Shown: positions 47,020 through 56,765, numbered from the stretch's first letter. The stretch is 60,669 nt of DNA from Phycisphaerae bacterium (GCA_016342495.1 JAEIOG010000019.1:1-60669); one strand, 5' to 3'. The notes: generated from the sequence alone by a model not told the origin. Translations and numbers: made by a program.

Positions 47020-49821
47020 TTGAAAAAACACGTCATATTATTAACATCAATAATAATTATTCTTTCATTTAGCCTTAACCAATTATTGGCAGGAGATGCA
47101 ACAAAACCTTTTAATGACCTTGATTCCTACAATGTTCTATGGGATTCACCAAGTAAAGATGCATCTGGGTCAATGCCACTGGGAAATGGTGATATAGGTA
47201 TAAATACTTGGATGCAGGAGAATGGCGACCTGATTATCTATATCAGTAAGACCGATAGCTGGGGGGACAATTCTCGGTTACTGAAAGTGGGTAAGGTCAG
47301 AATTAGTTTTTCTCCTAATATATTAGAAAACCCAGATACCAAATTCAGTCAGGAGCTTAAGCTGAAAAATGGCCAAATCATAATTAGTATTATGCAAGGC
47401 AATAAAAGATTAAAATGCGAAATATGGGTTGATGCCAACAATCCAACCATCAATATTGACACCGCAAGCGACTTTGAATTCACCGCTACCGCTAAAATCG
47501 AATTGTGGCGAAATGATCGCTATGAACTGCCAACTATCGAAGTCAGCGATGTTTACCTGGATAGGTCCAAACCAGAACAAAAGCACGCCGCTACAATAGT
47601 AGAACCTGACACTATCCTGAAAAACCAGAAAAATCGCATTGGATGGTATCATCACAATAGCAAATCGGTAGGCCCAGGATTGACTATGCAAATTCAGGGG
47701 CTAAGCGATTATGAAATGATCGACCCAATACTGAATCGCACTTTCGGAGCCATAGTCAAAACCAATAATGGCACCCGAGTAGATGACCTGACACTTGTTA
47801 CCGCTAAAACAAATTCCAGCAATATAGCCATCCATATCCTGACATCTCATCCGTCCAGCCCCGCTCAATGGCAAAAGGCTATCGAAAAACAAATCGCAAA
47901 GACAGAAAAGACCTCGCATAATATTCGATATAAAAACCATAAAAAATGGTGGGACCAGTTCTGGAGCCGTAGCTGGATTTACGCAACTGAAACATCGACT
48001 GATTCCCCGGCATTAATCCAACCGGGAAAACACCCTGTCCGTATTGGGATTAGTCAAAATGATTCCAATAAATTCATTGGCACCATCGCCAGAGCCAGCC
48101 TCTGGTATAAAGCCCTAAATGAAATGGAAATAGCAAATCTGCATAAGAATAAAAAACAACTTGCCAATATTCCAAACATGCTAGGCTGCTGGAAAGAGGT
48201 AAAATCGGGAACAACCCTGGATAAAATGGAAAAAATCGACACTCTTCCCACTTTAACTTTAGAAGCATGGATTAACCCCAGCGAACTACCTGCTGGCGGA
48301 ATGCGGATATTCGATAAGATCACACCCGGTGGTAGCGACGGATTCCTGCTTGACACTTACCCCGGAAATGGCCTGAGACTGATTACCAAAGCAGCAACGG
48401 TGACCTGCAAAGATTGCCTGAAGCCAAACATCTGGCATCATGTCATAGCAACAATCGATAATGACACCGGAATGAAAATATACCTCGATGACAAAAAAGT
48501 CGCCGAATACAAAAATACACCGATGGACAATGCCAGAGTCGTAACCCAGGGCTATACACTCCAGCGATTCATCACAGCATGTGCCGGGCGGGGCCAATTC
48601 CCGATTAAATTCAATGGCACGATTTTCACTGTCCCATCGCCAGGTGCTCCCGGTGATGGCGACTATCGCCGCTGGGGGCCGGGCTACTGGTGGCAAAACA
48701 CCCGCCTGCCTTATATCAGTATGTGCACATCGGGCGATTTTGATATGATGCGGCCATTATTTGATATGTACGCTGATTCCGTTTTTGAACTTTGCAAATA
48801 TCGCACCCGTCATTACTTTGGCCATGAAGGGGCATATTTCCCTGAATGTATTTATTTCTGGGGGGCTTGTTTCAGCGAAACTTATGGCTGGACCCCTGCC
48901 GAAGAACGTAGCGACAAGCTCCAAACTAGCGGTTGGCACAAATGGGAATGGGTCGCCGGGCCTGAACTGGTTTGTCTGATGCTGGATTATTATGAACACA
49001 CCGGCGATGAAAAATTCCTGAAAGAAAAAACTCTTCCTCTTGCCAAAGAAGTCATGCTGTTTTTTGATAATTATTACAAAACTGAAAACGGCAAGCTTGT
49101 TATGCACCCTTCCCAAGCGGTAGAAACCTGGTGGAAATGCACTAACCCTCAACCAGAAGTCGCAGGCCTGCGGGCCGTTACGCATCGAATATTGGAATTA
49201 CCAGAAGACCTGACGGATACAAACTTAAGGCAATATTGCCGGGAATTCCGCAAGAGAACTCCTGAAATCCCAACCTGGGAAAAAGATGGTGTCAAGTTGC
49301 TGGCCCCAGCTGAAAAATTTGAACAAAAGTCAAACGTTGAAAACCCTGAGCTTTACGCTGTGTACCCATTCCGCCAGATTGCTATCGGCAAGCCAAATAT
49401 TGAACTAGGTATTAACGCCCTGAACAATCGTTGGGACAGGGGCAATTTCGGTTGGCGTCAAGATGATATTTTTATGGCTTACCTGGGCCTTACCCAACAG
49501 GCCAAAGAAAACCTCGTTGGCCGGGCTAAAAACTATGACAAGAATTCACGCTTTCCGGCTTTCTGGGGGCCAAATTATGACTGGGTTCCAGACCAGGACC
49601 ATGGCGGCATCTTAATGAAAGCATTCCAGTCTATGCTGATTCAGACCGATGGTAAAAAAATCTACCTAATCCCAGCCTGGCCGGATAACTGGAATGCCAA
49701 CTTCAAAGTCCACGCTCCTTTCAATACCACCATTGAAGGAAAAGTGGTAAGTGGTAAAATCACAGATTTAAAAGTAATTCCTGAAATCCGTAAAGCTGAT
49801 ATTATTATGATTGCACAATAA
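47020..49821 (+). CDS. Secreted DUF5703 glycoside-hydrolase-like enzyme with inserted LamG module
   Basis: A 933-aa exported protein starting at TTG (47020) behind AGGAGA. The signal peptide is KKHVILLTSIIIILSFSLNQ with cleavage after LLAG. Residues about 35-310 are the N-terminal beta-sandwich (SMPLGNGDIGINTWM). A LamG/concanavalin-like module interrupts the protein at about 337-500, and an (alpha/alpha)6-like barrel follows (about 510-880). The end aligns in style with the GH95 gene: MHPSQAVETWW (E702) matches the acid site and PDQDHGG (D860) the base site. It is therefore likely a retaining or inverting hydrolase of the same clan; the substrate is unknown. It is followed 14 bp later by the GH29 gene. 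Confidence 0.75.
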   Translation: MKKHVILLTSIIIILSFSLNQLLAGDATKPFNDLDSYNVLWDSPSKDASGSMPLGNGDIGINTWMQENGDLIIYISKTDSWGDNSRLLKVGKVRISFSPNILENPDTKFSQELKLKNGQIIISIMQGNKRLKCEIWVDANNPTINIDTASDFEFTATAKIELWRNDRYELPTIEVSDVYLDRSKPEQKHAATIVEPDTILKNQKNRIGWYHHNSKSVGPGLTMQIQGLSDYEMIDPILNRTFGAIVKTNNGTRVDDLTLVTAKTNSSNIAIHILTSHPSSPAQWQKAIEKQIAKTEKTSHNIRYKNHKKWWDQFWSRSWIYATETSTDSPALIQPGKHPVRIGISQNDSNKFIGTIARASLWYKALNEMEIANLHKNKKQLANIPNMLGCWKEVKSGTTLDKMEKIDTLPTLTLEAWINPSELPAGGMRIFDKITPGGSDGFLLDTYPGNGLRLITKAATVTCKDCLKPNIWHHVIATIDNDTGMKIYLDDKKVAEYKNTPMDNARVVTQGYTLQRFITACAGRGQFPIKFNGTIFTVPSPGAPGDGDYRRWGPGYWWQNTRLPYISMCTSGDFDMMRPLFDMYADSVFELCKYRTRHYFGHEGAYFPECIYFWGACFSETYGWTPAEERSDKLQTSGWHKWEWVAGPELVCLMLDYYEHTGDEKFLKEKTLPLAKEVMLFFDNYYKTENGKLVMHPSQAVETWWKCTNPQPEVAGLRAVTHRILELPEDLTDTNLRQYCREFRKRTPEIPTWEKDGVKLLAPAEKFEQKSNVENPELYAVYPFRQIAIGKPNIELGINALNNRWDRGNFGWRQDDIFMAYLGLTQQAKENLVGRAKNYDKNSRFPAFWGPNYDWVPDQDHGGILMKAFQSMLIQTDGKKIYLIPAWPDNWNANFKVHAPFNTTIEGKVVSGKITDLKVIPEIRKADIIMIAQ

Positions 49822-49835
49822 AGAAGGGAAATATT

Positions 49836-51515
49836 ATGAATAAATTCACAATTCTAACAATAGCTATAATTGTTTTCAGCAATGTTTTTTCGGATAATCT
49901 ATCCGCCGATGATGCCAAGATCACACGAGGCCTACCCAGCGCCGAGCAAATCGCCTGGCATGAAATGGAAATCATAATGTTTGTCCATTTCAGTCCGGCT
50001 ACCTGGCAAAACCGTGAATATGACAATAAATCAACCCCACTTTCCGAGATTAACCCGACTAAACTGGATACCGACCAATGGTGTCAGGTCGCTGAATCAT
50101 TTGGGGCCAAACAAATTATTTTCGTTGCCAAGCACGTAGGTGATTTCTGCTGGTTCCAAACCGATTCCACTGAATACAGCATAAAAAATACACCATATCA
50201 AAATGGTAAAGGCGATGTTCTGGCTGACTTATCCAAAAGCTGTAAAAAATACGGGCTGAAACTGGGAGTTTATATCTACCCCGGTAATGAAGAACTCGGG
50301 GCTGGAATTGGCAGTGGCGGAAAAACCAAAGACCCGGCAAACCAGAAAAAAGCAGAAGAATTTTTACGCCAACAATGGACTGAAGTTTTGACCCGCTATG
50401 GCAAAATATCTGAACTATGGTTTGATGGCAGCTGCGTCGTTTATTTAGATGATATCATAAAAAAATACGCTCCCAAAGCTATGGTTTTCCAGGGCCCTCT
50501 TGCGACTCTGCGCTGGCCAGGAAATGAAGCGGGCATCGCACCATATCCAACCTGGCAAACCGTTAAAACCAAAGATAAACTTACCGGGGTTTCCACCGGA
50601 AGACACAGTGACCCCGATGGCGATGCCTGGCTACCTATGGAAATGGATGTTACTTTTCTGAATCACTACTGGTTCTGGAAACCCAATAGCGATAAAAAAA
50701 TGAGATCAGTAGATCAATTAATGGATATTTATTATAAATCAGTTGGTCGCGGCTGTGTCTTACTTCTCAATTCAACGCCAGATACTACCGGTCTAATCCC
50801 GGAATCTCATGTCAAACGATATAAAGAATTTGGCCGTGCAATTAATAATATATACCAGAATAAGGTTGGCTCAACTTTCGGACCAAGCAAAACATTGACA
50901 ATCAATTTTGATAAACCAACTGCTGTCAACCATATTATAACCATGGAAGATATACGTCTGGGGCATATTGTACGTAAATACCAGATTGAAGGACTTATCA
51001 AAAATAAATGGCAAAAACTAATTGATGGCTATTCGGTTGGCTACAAAAAAATTGATGTCATTGATACTGTTGAAGTCATGGCATTAAGATTTACCGCAAC
51101 TGAGTCTGTTGATACACCTGTAATAAAAAACTTTACAGCCTACAATGTCAAAGATATAACCAAAATCCAAAAAGAACAGGATAACAAAGCTGAGTGGATA
51201 CGCGTGGATACCTGGCAAACTTCAAAACTGGCAAAATCCTGGGAAACCATTGATATTGATTTAACTAAATATATTCAGGCACCAGGCCAATATGAAATCA
51301 AATTTGGTGGGATTGAAATCAAAAAAGCTGTTGCGGTTATGGGCCAGACTGAAACACCAAGACTAACCGAAAAAAGCATCGAAACTCTAACCTGGAATAT
51401 AAACCGCACTGCCACAGTCACCAATGACCTTAAAGGCCAAACATTATTCCGAATCCAAGCCAGAAAAACAAATGATAATTCAAAACCAGTTCTTTACATC
51501 CGCAATAACAAGTAA
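49836..51515 (+). CDS. Secreted alpha-L-fucosidase, glycoside hydrolase family 29
   Basis: A 559-aa enzyme that releases alpha-linked L-fucose. A signal peptide (about 1-24) is followed by a (beta/alpha)8 barrel (about 30-335). Family features include MFVHFSPATWQNREY near the N-terminus, KHVGDFCWFQT, and the catalytic nucleophile Asp197 in ELWFDGS. The C-terminal part (about 345-440) is the beta-sandwich domain common in GH29, and a further beta domain of about 110 residues ends the protein. It forms a two-gene unit with the DUF5703 enzyme and ends at a strong terminator. Confidence 0.92.
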   Translation: MNKFTILTIAIIVFSNVFSDNLSADDAKITRGLPSAEQIAWHEMEIIMFVHFSPATWQNREYDNKSTPLSEINPTKLDTDQWCQVAESFGAKQIIFVAKHVGDFCWFQTDSTEYSIKNTPYQNGKGDVLADLSKSCKKYGLKLGVYIYPGNEELGAGIGSGGKTKDPANQKKAEEFLRQQWTEVLTRYGKISELWFDGSCVVYLDDIIKKYAPKAMVFQGPLATLRWPGNEAGIAPYPTWQTVKTKDKLTGVSTGRHSDPDGDAWLPMEMDVTFLNHYWFWKPNSDKKMRSVDQLMDIYYKSVGRGCVLLLNSTPDTTGLIPESHVKRYKEFGRAINNIYQNKVGSTFGPSKTLTINFDKPTAVNHIITMEDIRLGHIVRKYQIEGLIKNKWQKLIDGYSVGYKKIDVIDTVEVMALRFTATESVDTPVIKNFTAYNVKDITKIQKEQDNKAEWIRVDTWQTSKLAKSWETIDIDLTKYIQAPGQYEIKFGGIEIKKAVAVMGQTETPRLTEKSIETLTWNINRTATVTNDLKGQTLFRIQARKTNDNSKPVLYIRNNK

Positions 51516-51541
51516 AACCTTGCGACTCAAACTTAAAATAA

Positions 51542-51577
51542 AAAGCCCGTGAACTACTGTCACGGGCTTTATTTTTT
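51542..51577. terminator. Bidirectional terminator between GH29 and TPR genes
   Basis: AAAGCCCGTGA (51542-51552) and TCACGGGCTTT (51560-51570) form an 11-bp perfect stem around a 7-nt loop. An ATTTTTT tract follows on the plus strand and an A-rich tract precedes it, so it can serve both convergent genes. Confidence 0.92.
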
Positions 51578-51605
51578 ACATAACAATTTTAAGATAGTCG
51601 TATTT

Positions 51606-52958
51606 TTAATTTTTCTGGAATATTTTCAAAGGCTGCTTAACCTTCTGAATTGTGCGTCTAAGCCGCAACGTACGCATCAATTGCTTGACCTTGGGCTCAT
51701 CAGGATCAAACTGCTGGGCCAGTTGACCATACATATATGCTTTTGAATAATTTTTCTTTTGGCAATAAGCATAAGCTAAGTTATGCAATGTTTCTGCATG
51801 ATTTGGTAAAAGTTGCAATACCTGCAATGACATTTCAATGCCGGCATCAATCTTGCCATTTTTATAATAGCACAGACTCAAATTATAAAAACCTTCGATA
51901 TCATCAGGTCGGGCATCAATCACAGTCAAAAGCATATCAACAGCCTGATTAAACGCCCCAGCTTCTGAAAGCATACAACCTAATTCCATCTGCACCTCAA
52001 TCTGCATTGGAGCCAGTCGATATTCAGCTATTAAATGTTCATGAGCATTAGCCTTTTGGCCTAAACGCAAAAAACACTGACCTAATCGATAATGTGGGCC
52101 ATTCAGTTTAGGATTATATTCTATCGCAAAATAGAATTCTTCGATTGCCTGCTGGTACCGACCTGCATCAAGATATATCTCACCCATATAATGGTGGGCC
52201 TGAGCATGACGCGGATATAATTCTAAAATACGTCTTAACTTCTCTTTGGCACCTTCCAGATCGTTCATCTCCAGCATCAAAATACCTGAATCCAGCAATA
52301 CATCAATATCGCCAGGATTGCGTCTCAACTCGGATATAAAATATTCATATGCCTGCTGATGTTTACCCATGGCCCAATAAGCCTGGGCAATACGATATTC
52401 TATTTGGGGATGATTAGAGTCCAGCTCATAAGTCTGTTTCCAGCACCAGATCGCTTTTTCATATTGGCTGCGAGCAAATAATGAATTACCGATATTATAA
52501 TAGCAAAGCGGACAATGCTCTTTTAGCTGACGAGCCATATAAAACATCGATTCGGCTTCTTCATGACAGCCCATTTCGGTATATGTGATAATCCGATTGC
52601 AATAGCCCGGCTCAAAATCCTGATCCAAAGCTTCCAGCTTTTCAAAAGTAGTCAAAGCCTGATCATAACGGCCCAAACGGGTATAATCTACGCCCAGACA
52701 ATTCAATATCTCAGGATCACTGGGGTTAAGTTCTGCTGCCTGTTCAAAGGCATCCACGGCATCATGATAACGCCCCAATGTATCAAGGGTAAGTCCCATA
52801 TTAAAACGCCAATCAGCATTTGTCGGATTAATATCAATGGCCGCTTCCAGTTCACGCAATGCATCTGGCCAACGCCCTACTTCATAATAATCCCGCGCCT
52901 GCTCTATATGGCGTTCAGAATCGGACCAATCATCGGAATACAAGCTGTCTTTGAACAT
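51606..52958 (-). CDS. Tetratricopeptide-repeat protein
   Basis: A 450-aa protein made almost entirely of TPR units, about eleven or twelve, beginning near residue 18. Repeats such as ADWRFNMGLTLDTLGRYHDAVDAFEQAAELNPSD and HYMGEIYLDAGRYQQAIEEFYFAIEYNP fit the 34-residue consensus. There is no signal peptide or membrane helix, so it is probably cytoplasmic. A run of basic residues ends the protein. It is a single gene divergent from the SecA-like gene; its partner is unknown. Confidence 0.9.
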   Translation of the reverse strand: MFKDSLYSDDWSDSERHIEQARDYYEVGRWPDALRELEAAIDINPTNADWRFNMGLTLDTLGRYHDAVDAFEQAAELNPSDPEILNCLGVDYTRLGRYDQALTTFEKLEALDQDFEPGYCNRIITYTEMGCHEEAESMFYMARQLKEHCPLCYYNIGNSLFARSQYEKAIWCWKQTYELDSNHPQIEYRIAQAYWAMGKHQQAYEYFISELRRNPGDIDVLLDSGILMLEMNDLEGAKEKLRRILELYPRHAQAHHYMGEIYLDAGRYQQAIEEFYFAIEYNPKLNGPHYRLGQCFLRLGQKANAHEHLIAEYRLAPMQIEVQMELGCMLSEAGAFNQAVDMLLTVIDARPDDIEGFYNLSLCYYKNGKIDAGIEMSLQVLQLLPNHAETLHNLAYAYCQKKNYSKAYMYGQLAQQFDPDEPKVKQLMRTLRLRRTIQKVKQPLKIFQKN

Positions 52959-53162
52959 AAATTTGCCTCGAAGTTATATACCCATGCTAATATACATGGT
53001 TTGACAGTATTTATATCGTCCAGATTACTGTTTGACTGTTATTGCGATTGCATTAAAGTCACGTAAAAGGCCTGTAAATGTATTTTTTAAGGCTACTAAC
53101 CCGAAAATAACTAATTATATGGACCCTCTAAATATTACAATCGGTTTAATCGATATAATCTA

Positions 53163-53192
53163 TTGACAAAAAAACGGTTTTCAGGGAATATA
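53163..53192 (+). promoter_or_regulatory. Possible promoter of the SecA-like gene
   Basis: TTGACA at 53163-53168 is followed after 17-18 bp by GAATATA. The -10 is only a fair match. The GTG start lies about 35 bp further on. Confidence 0.4.
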
Positions 53193-53226
53193 TCAGCTTA
53201 ATTTTTAATAAAAAATAGGAGTTATT

Positions 53227-55143
53227 GTGGATTTATTCTATACATTTTTCAGATCTGCCTGGCAAAACAAGCAAAAAAGCCGCTATTTACGTATAATAAA
53301 AAAAACCAATCAGCTTGAAACATATATCAGCGTTCTAAGCGATGATGACCTTAATAGAAAAATCAAAGACCTTGACATCAAGGCCCAGAGCCTTAAAAGC
53401 CTGGGCCCTATTCTAAGCGAAGCTCTGGCCATCGGTCGTGAAGTTTCTAAACGTCAGCTCGATATGCGGCATTATGACGTACAGCTGATGGGTACGTTGG
53501 CACTCTATGAAGGCCACATAGCCGAAATGAATACTGGTGAAGGCAAAACCCTGATGGCTCCGTTGGCGGCCTACCTGCACCATCTGGGCAACTATGACAA
53601 AAGTGTCCACATCGTAACTGCCAACGAATACTTAGCTGCCCGTGACGCTCAATGGATGGCCCCTTTCCTCAAAGCTCTAAACCTCAGTGTGGGTCTTATT
53701 CTCCCGGGGATGCCTGCCGACCAGCGGGTAGCGGCTTATGAAAGAGATGTTTTATATTCTACCGGCAAAGAAATAGTTTTTGACAGCCTGCGAGAACCCA
53801 TGAAACAAAAAAAACTCACAGCTGCCGATTCTATATTAAGGCCCAAAATCCAAAATCAAATTAATGCAAAATATGATTTCGCTATCGTCGATGAGGTCGA
53901 CAGCGTTCTGATCGATCAGGCCCGTAGCCCGCTTTCCATTGGTTCAGATAGTGGCATATCCGCTCAAATCGAGCTATATAAAGCTGCTGATGCCATCGCA
54001 GGCCAAATGGTCCGGGGCACCCACTATCGTTTAATGAATGATGACCGCAAAATAGAAATGAAAGATCAGGGCAAAGCCGAAGCACGCAGTAAAGCCGGTT
54101 CCGCTTTGCGATTATTACCTGTCGGCCATAAATGGGAACGATATGTTACCTGCGCACTTGCCGCTCGATATATTTACAAACTCGATCAGCATTATGTCGT
54201 TCGCCAGGAGAAAATCGTCTTAATTGACGAATCTACTGGGCGTATGATGCCCGGAAGACAGCTTCCCGATGGCATCCATCAGGCAATTGAGGTTTTCAAC
54301 AACATTGCTCCAACTTCAGAAATCAAAGGCAATTATCAAACTACCTACCAGACTTTCTTCAGAAAATATAAAAAACTTGCTGGTATGACCGGTACAGCTA
54401 CTATTGCTTCCAGAGAATTTCTTCACGTATATAATCAAAGAATCGTCCCTATCCCGACCAATAAACCTTCCAGAAGAGAAATTCACCCTGATCTGGTTTA
54501 TCGCAATAAAAGCAGTAAATTTGATGCTCTAATCCAAAAAATCTGCGAAATCCACGAAACGGGACGTCCTATTCTTATTGGTACAGGTTCTGTTCTGGAA
54601 TCCGAGCATGTTGGCCAACTTCTAGAAGAACAAAATCTTCCTCATGCCATACTCAATGCCAAAAATCATGCTAAGGAAGCGGAAATCATCACCAATGCTG
54701 GTCAACGAGGCACAATCACTGTCATCACCAATATGGCTGGACGCGGTGTCGATATCAAACTGGGCGAAGGCATCGCCGAAATCGGAGGCATGTACCTCTT
54801 CAGTACCGACCGCCTTTCACTGCGTCGTATCGATCAACAGCTGACAGGTCGTGTGGGCCGCCAGGGTGACCCGGGTGATTGTCAGTTCTACCTGTCTCTT
54901 AGAGATGACCTGATGCGTTCAACGGCTGATTACAAAAAGAAAATTGCAAAATTACGTATTAAAACCCGTAAAAATCGTAAAGCCCCCATATCTGACCCGG
55001 CAGCTGCTAATCTTTTCAAAAAAGCCCAAAGTCATCTAAATAAAATTTCCAGTAATCATAGAAAAATGGTCTTCCGCAATGAAAAACATCGTGAACAACT
55101 GCGTAGCGAAGGTATGTGGCAAGACTGGATGGATATGCGATAA
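53227..55143 (+). CDS. SecA-like ATPase, short form
   Basis: A 638-aa DEAD-box motor of the SecA family, starting at GTG with AGGAG in front. Walker A is MNTGEGKTLM with Lys107, Walker B is the DEVD box at residues 222-225 (VDEVDSVLIDQARSPL), then the preprotein cross-linking domain, and motor domain 2 with TNMAGRGVDIKLGEG and RRIDQQLTGRVGRQGDPGDCQFYLSLRDDLMR. The protein ends inside the helical scaffold: the HWD, two-helix finger and C-terminal zinc-binding tail of ordinary SecA (about 900 aa) are missing. In several motifs conserved residues are changed (LIDQARSP instead of LIDEARTP). It is probably a second, specialised SecA rather than the housekeeping one, which is not in this window. 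Confidence 0.88.
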   Translation: MDLFYTFFRSAWQNKQKSRYLRIIKKTNQLETYISVLSDDDLNRKIKDLDIKAQSLKSLGPILSEALAIGREVSKRQLDMRHYDVQLMGTLALYEGHIAEMNTGEGKTLMAPLAAYLHHLGNYDKSVHIVTANEYLAARDAQWMAPFLKALNLSVGLILPGMPADQRVAAYERDVLYSTGKEIVFDSLREPMKQKKLTAADSILRPKIQNQINAKYDFAIVDEVDSVLIDQARSPLSIGSDSGISAQIELYKAADAIAGQMVRGTHYRLMNDDRKIEMKDQGKAEARSKAGSALRLLPVGHKWERYVTCALAARYIYKLDQHYVVRQEKIVLIDESTGRMMPGRQLPDGIHQAIEVFNNIAPTSEIKGNYQTTYQTFFRKYKKLAGMTGTATIASREFLHVYNQRIVPIPTNKPSRREIHPDLVYRNKSSKFDALIQKICEIHETGRPILIGTGSVLESEHVGQLLEEQNLPHAILNAKNHAKEAEIITNAGQRGTITVITNMAGRGVDIKLGEGIAEIGGMYLFSTDRLSLRRIDQQLTGRVGRQGDPGDCQFYLSLRDDLMRSTADYKKKIAKLRIKTRKNRKAPISDPAAANLFKKAQSHLNKISSNHRKMVFRNEKHREQLRSEGMWQDWMDMR

Positions 55144-55473
55144 TTGCCCAAAGAACAAAGTCCATCTACCAAAGTAGCGTAAGCTTCCAGCTTGCGATTA
55201 TTCCCAACCGAGCCCGCAATAAAATTAATCTCAAGCAATAACCACCCGCCACAATTTCAGGCCTGTAAGGCCGGTATAACCCCAGGGATTGATTATATTA
55301 CCCTTACAGGAGATAAGTTTATCCATTTGTCTCACCGATCAGTTTATTTACCGCAAGGCTACCTTATTATTATTTTTTTGCGCAAGACTTGCCAAACACT
55401 TGATTATCTGCTAAAATATCTTGCCCTCGCGGTGGTTGTGGGCTTTTTTGAATTTTGCAGACAGGAATGATAT
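55144..55473. other. Intergenic region with hairpins and gltA promoter
   Basis: The 330-bp gap contains a hairpin CGTAAGC-TTCCA-GCTTGCG (55178-55196) that looks like a short dispersed repeat. It also has a perfect 9-bp inverted repeat, CCTGTAAGG (55262-55270) with CCTTACAGG (55302-55310), and the gltA promoter. No gene is visible. Confidence 0.65.
55389..55417 (+). promoter_or_regulatory. Predicted promoter of gltA
   Basis: TTGCCA (55389-55394) and TAAAAT (55412-55417) have the ideal 17-bp spacing and lie about 55 bp before the citrate synthase ATG. Confidence 0.6.
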
Positions 55474-56760
55474 ATGAAAAACAAAGCTATATTACAAATT
55501 GATGAACAAAAATACCCACTGCCAATCATAACTGGCAGCGAAGGTGAAAAAGGTATTGACATATCCAAACTGCGTAGCCAGACTGGTTATGTTACCCTCG
55601 ACCCGGGTTTTGCTAACACAGGTTCTTCAACCAGCAATATCACCTTTATTGATGGCGATAAAGGGATTCTTAAATATCGAGGCTATGATATTGAAGACCT
55701 TGCGGCCAATAGTCGTTTTGTTGAGGTGGCATATTTATTAATATGGGGCGAACTGCCTACTACTGAACAACTAAGAGCTTTTTCGGAAATGCTGACCGAC
55801 AATGCATTGATTCATGAAAACCTTAAAAATCACTTTGAAGGTTTTCCCTGGAATGCTCACCCGATGGCCATGCTTTCGGCGATGATCAACGCCCTTAGCT
55901 GTTATCATCCTGAGCTTGTTGACCCTGAAAATCGTAAAGAAGAATTAAAGGCCGCTGCTCGATTGATGAGTAAGATAAGAACCATTGCGGCTTTTTCTTA
56001 TAAAATGTCGCTGGGAGAGCCATTTATCTATCCTGATCCGAATCGGCGTTATGTAGCAAATCTTTTGCACATGATGTTTTCGGTGCCCCACCAAAGGTAT
56101 GAATGTGTGCCGGAAATCGCAAAGGCATTAGATAAAATTATGATGCTGCACGCTGACCATGAACAAAACTGCAGCACATCAACCGTGCGAATGGTAGCGT
56201 CAGCTGGATCCAACCTGTTTTCGTCAATTTCCGCTGGCGTTTGTGCTCTATGGGGCAATCTTCATGGTGGAGCAAACATGGGAGTAATTTCCATGCTCAA
56301 GCAAATTCATGAAGGCGGTATGGATATCAAGAAATGTATCGAGATGGCAAAAGACAAAAACAGCGAATTTCGTCTGATGGGTTTTGGTCATCGTGTTTAT
56401 AAAAATTATGACCCACGCGCAAAAATCCTCAAAGAACAGGCAGATAAGGTCTTCAGTATATTAAAGCATAATGACCCATTACTGGATATTGCCAGAAACC
56501 TTGAAGAAGCCGCGTTAAAAGACAGCTATTTCCAGGATCGAAAACTATATCCAAATGTCGATTTTTACAGTGGCTTGATCATGCGAGCAGTTGGCATCCC
56601 AACAGATATGTTTACTGTACTGTTTGCAATCGGGCGTCTGCCGGGATGGATAGCTCATTGGCGTGAAGTCAATGATGATCCCAATGGTCGCATCTCCAGA
56701 CCACGCCAGATATATACCGGCCAGACCCAACGTAAATATATACCTATCGAGCAAAGATAA
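55474..56760 (+). CDS. gltA: Citrate synthase
   Basis: A 428-aa TCA-cycle enzyme that condenses oxaloacetate and acetyl-CoA. The N-terminal beta domain (about 1-55) marks the hexameric type. Catalytic regions are visible: MMLHADHEQNCSTSTVRMVASAG, LWGNLHGGANMGVISML, and MGFGHRVYKNYDPRAKILKE, with the Asp site in YPNVDFYSGL. The length matches the family. It has its own promoter and a strong terminator, so it is a single-gene unit. Confidence 0.97.
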   Translation: MKNKAILQIDEQKYPLPIITGSEGEKGIDISKLRSQTGYVTLDPGFANTGSSTSNITFIDGDKGILKYRGYDIEDLAANSRFVEVAYLLIWGELPTTEQLRAFSEMLTDNALIHENLKNHFEGFPWNAHPMAMLSAMINALSCYHPELVDPENRKEELKAAARLMSKIRTIAAFSYKMSLGEPFIYPDPNRRYVANLLHMMFSVPHQRYECVPEIAKALDKIMMLHADHEQNCSTSTVRMVASAGSNLFSSISAGVCALWGNLHGGANMGVISMLKQIHEGGMDIKKCIEMAKDKNSEFRLMGFGHRVYKNYDPRAKILKEQADKVFSILKHNDPLLDIARNLEEAALKDSYFQDRKLYPNVDFYSGLIMRAVGIPTDMFTVLFAIGRLPGWIAHWREVNDDPNGRISRPRQIYTGQTQRKYIPIEQR

Positions 56761-56765
56761 AAAAA

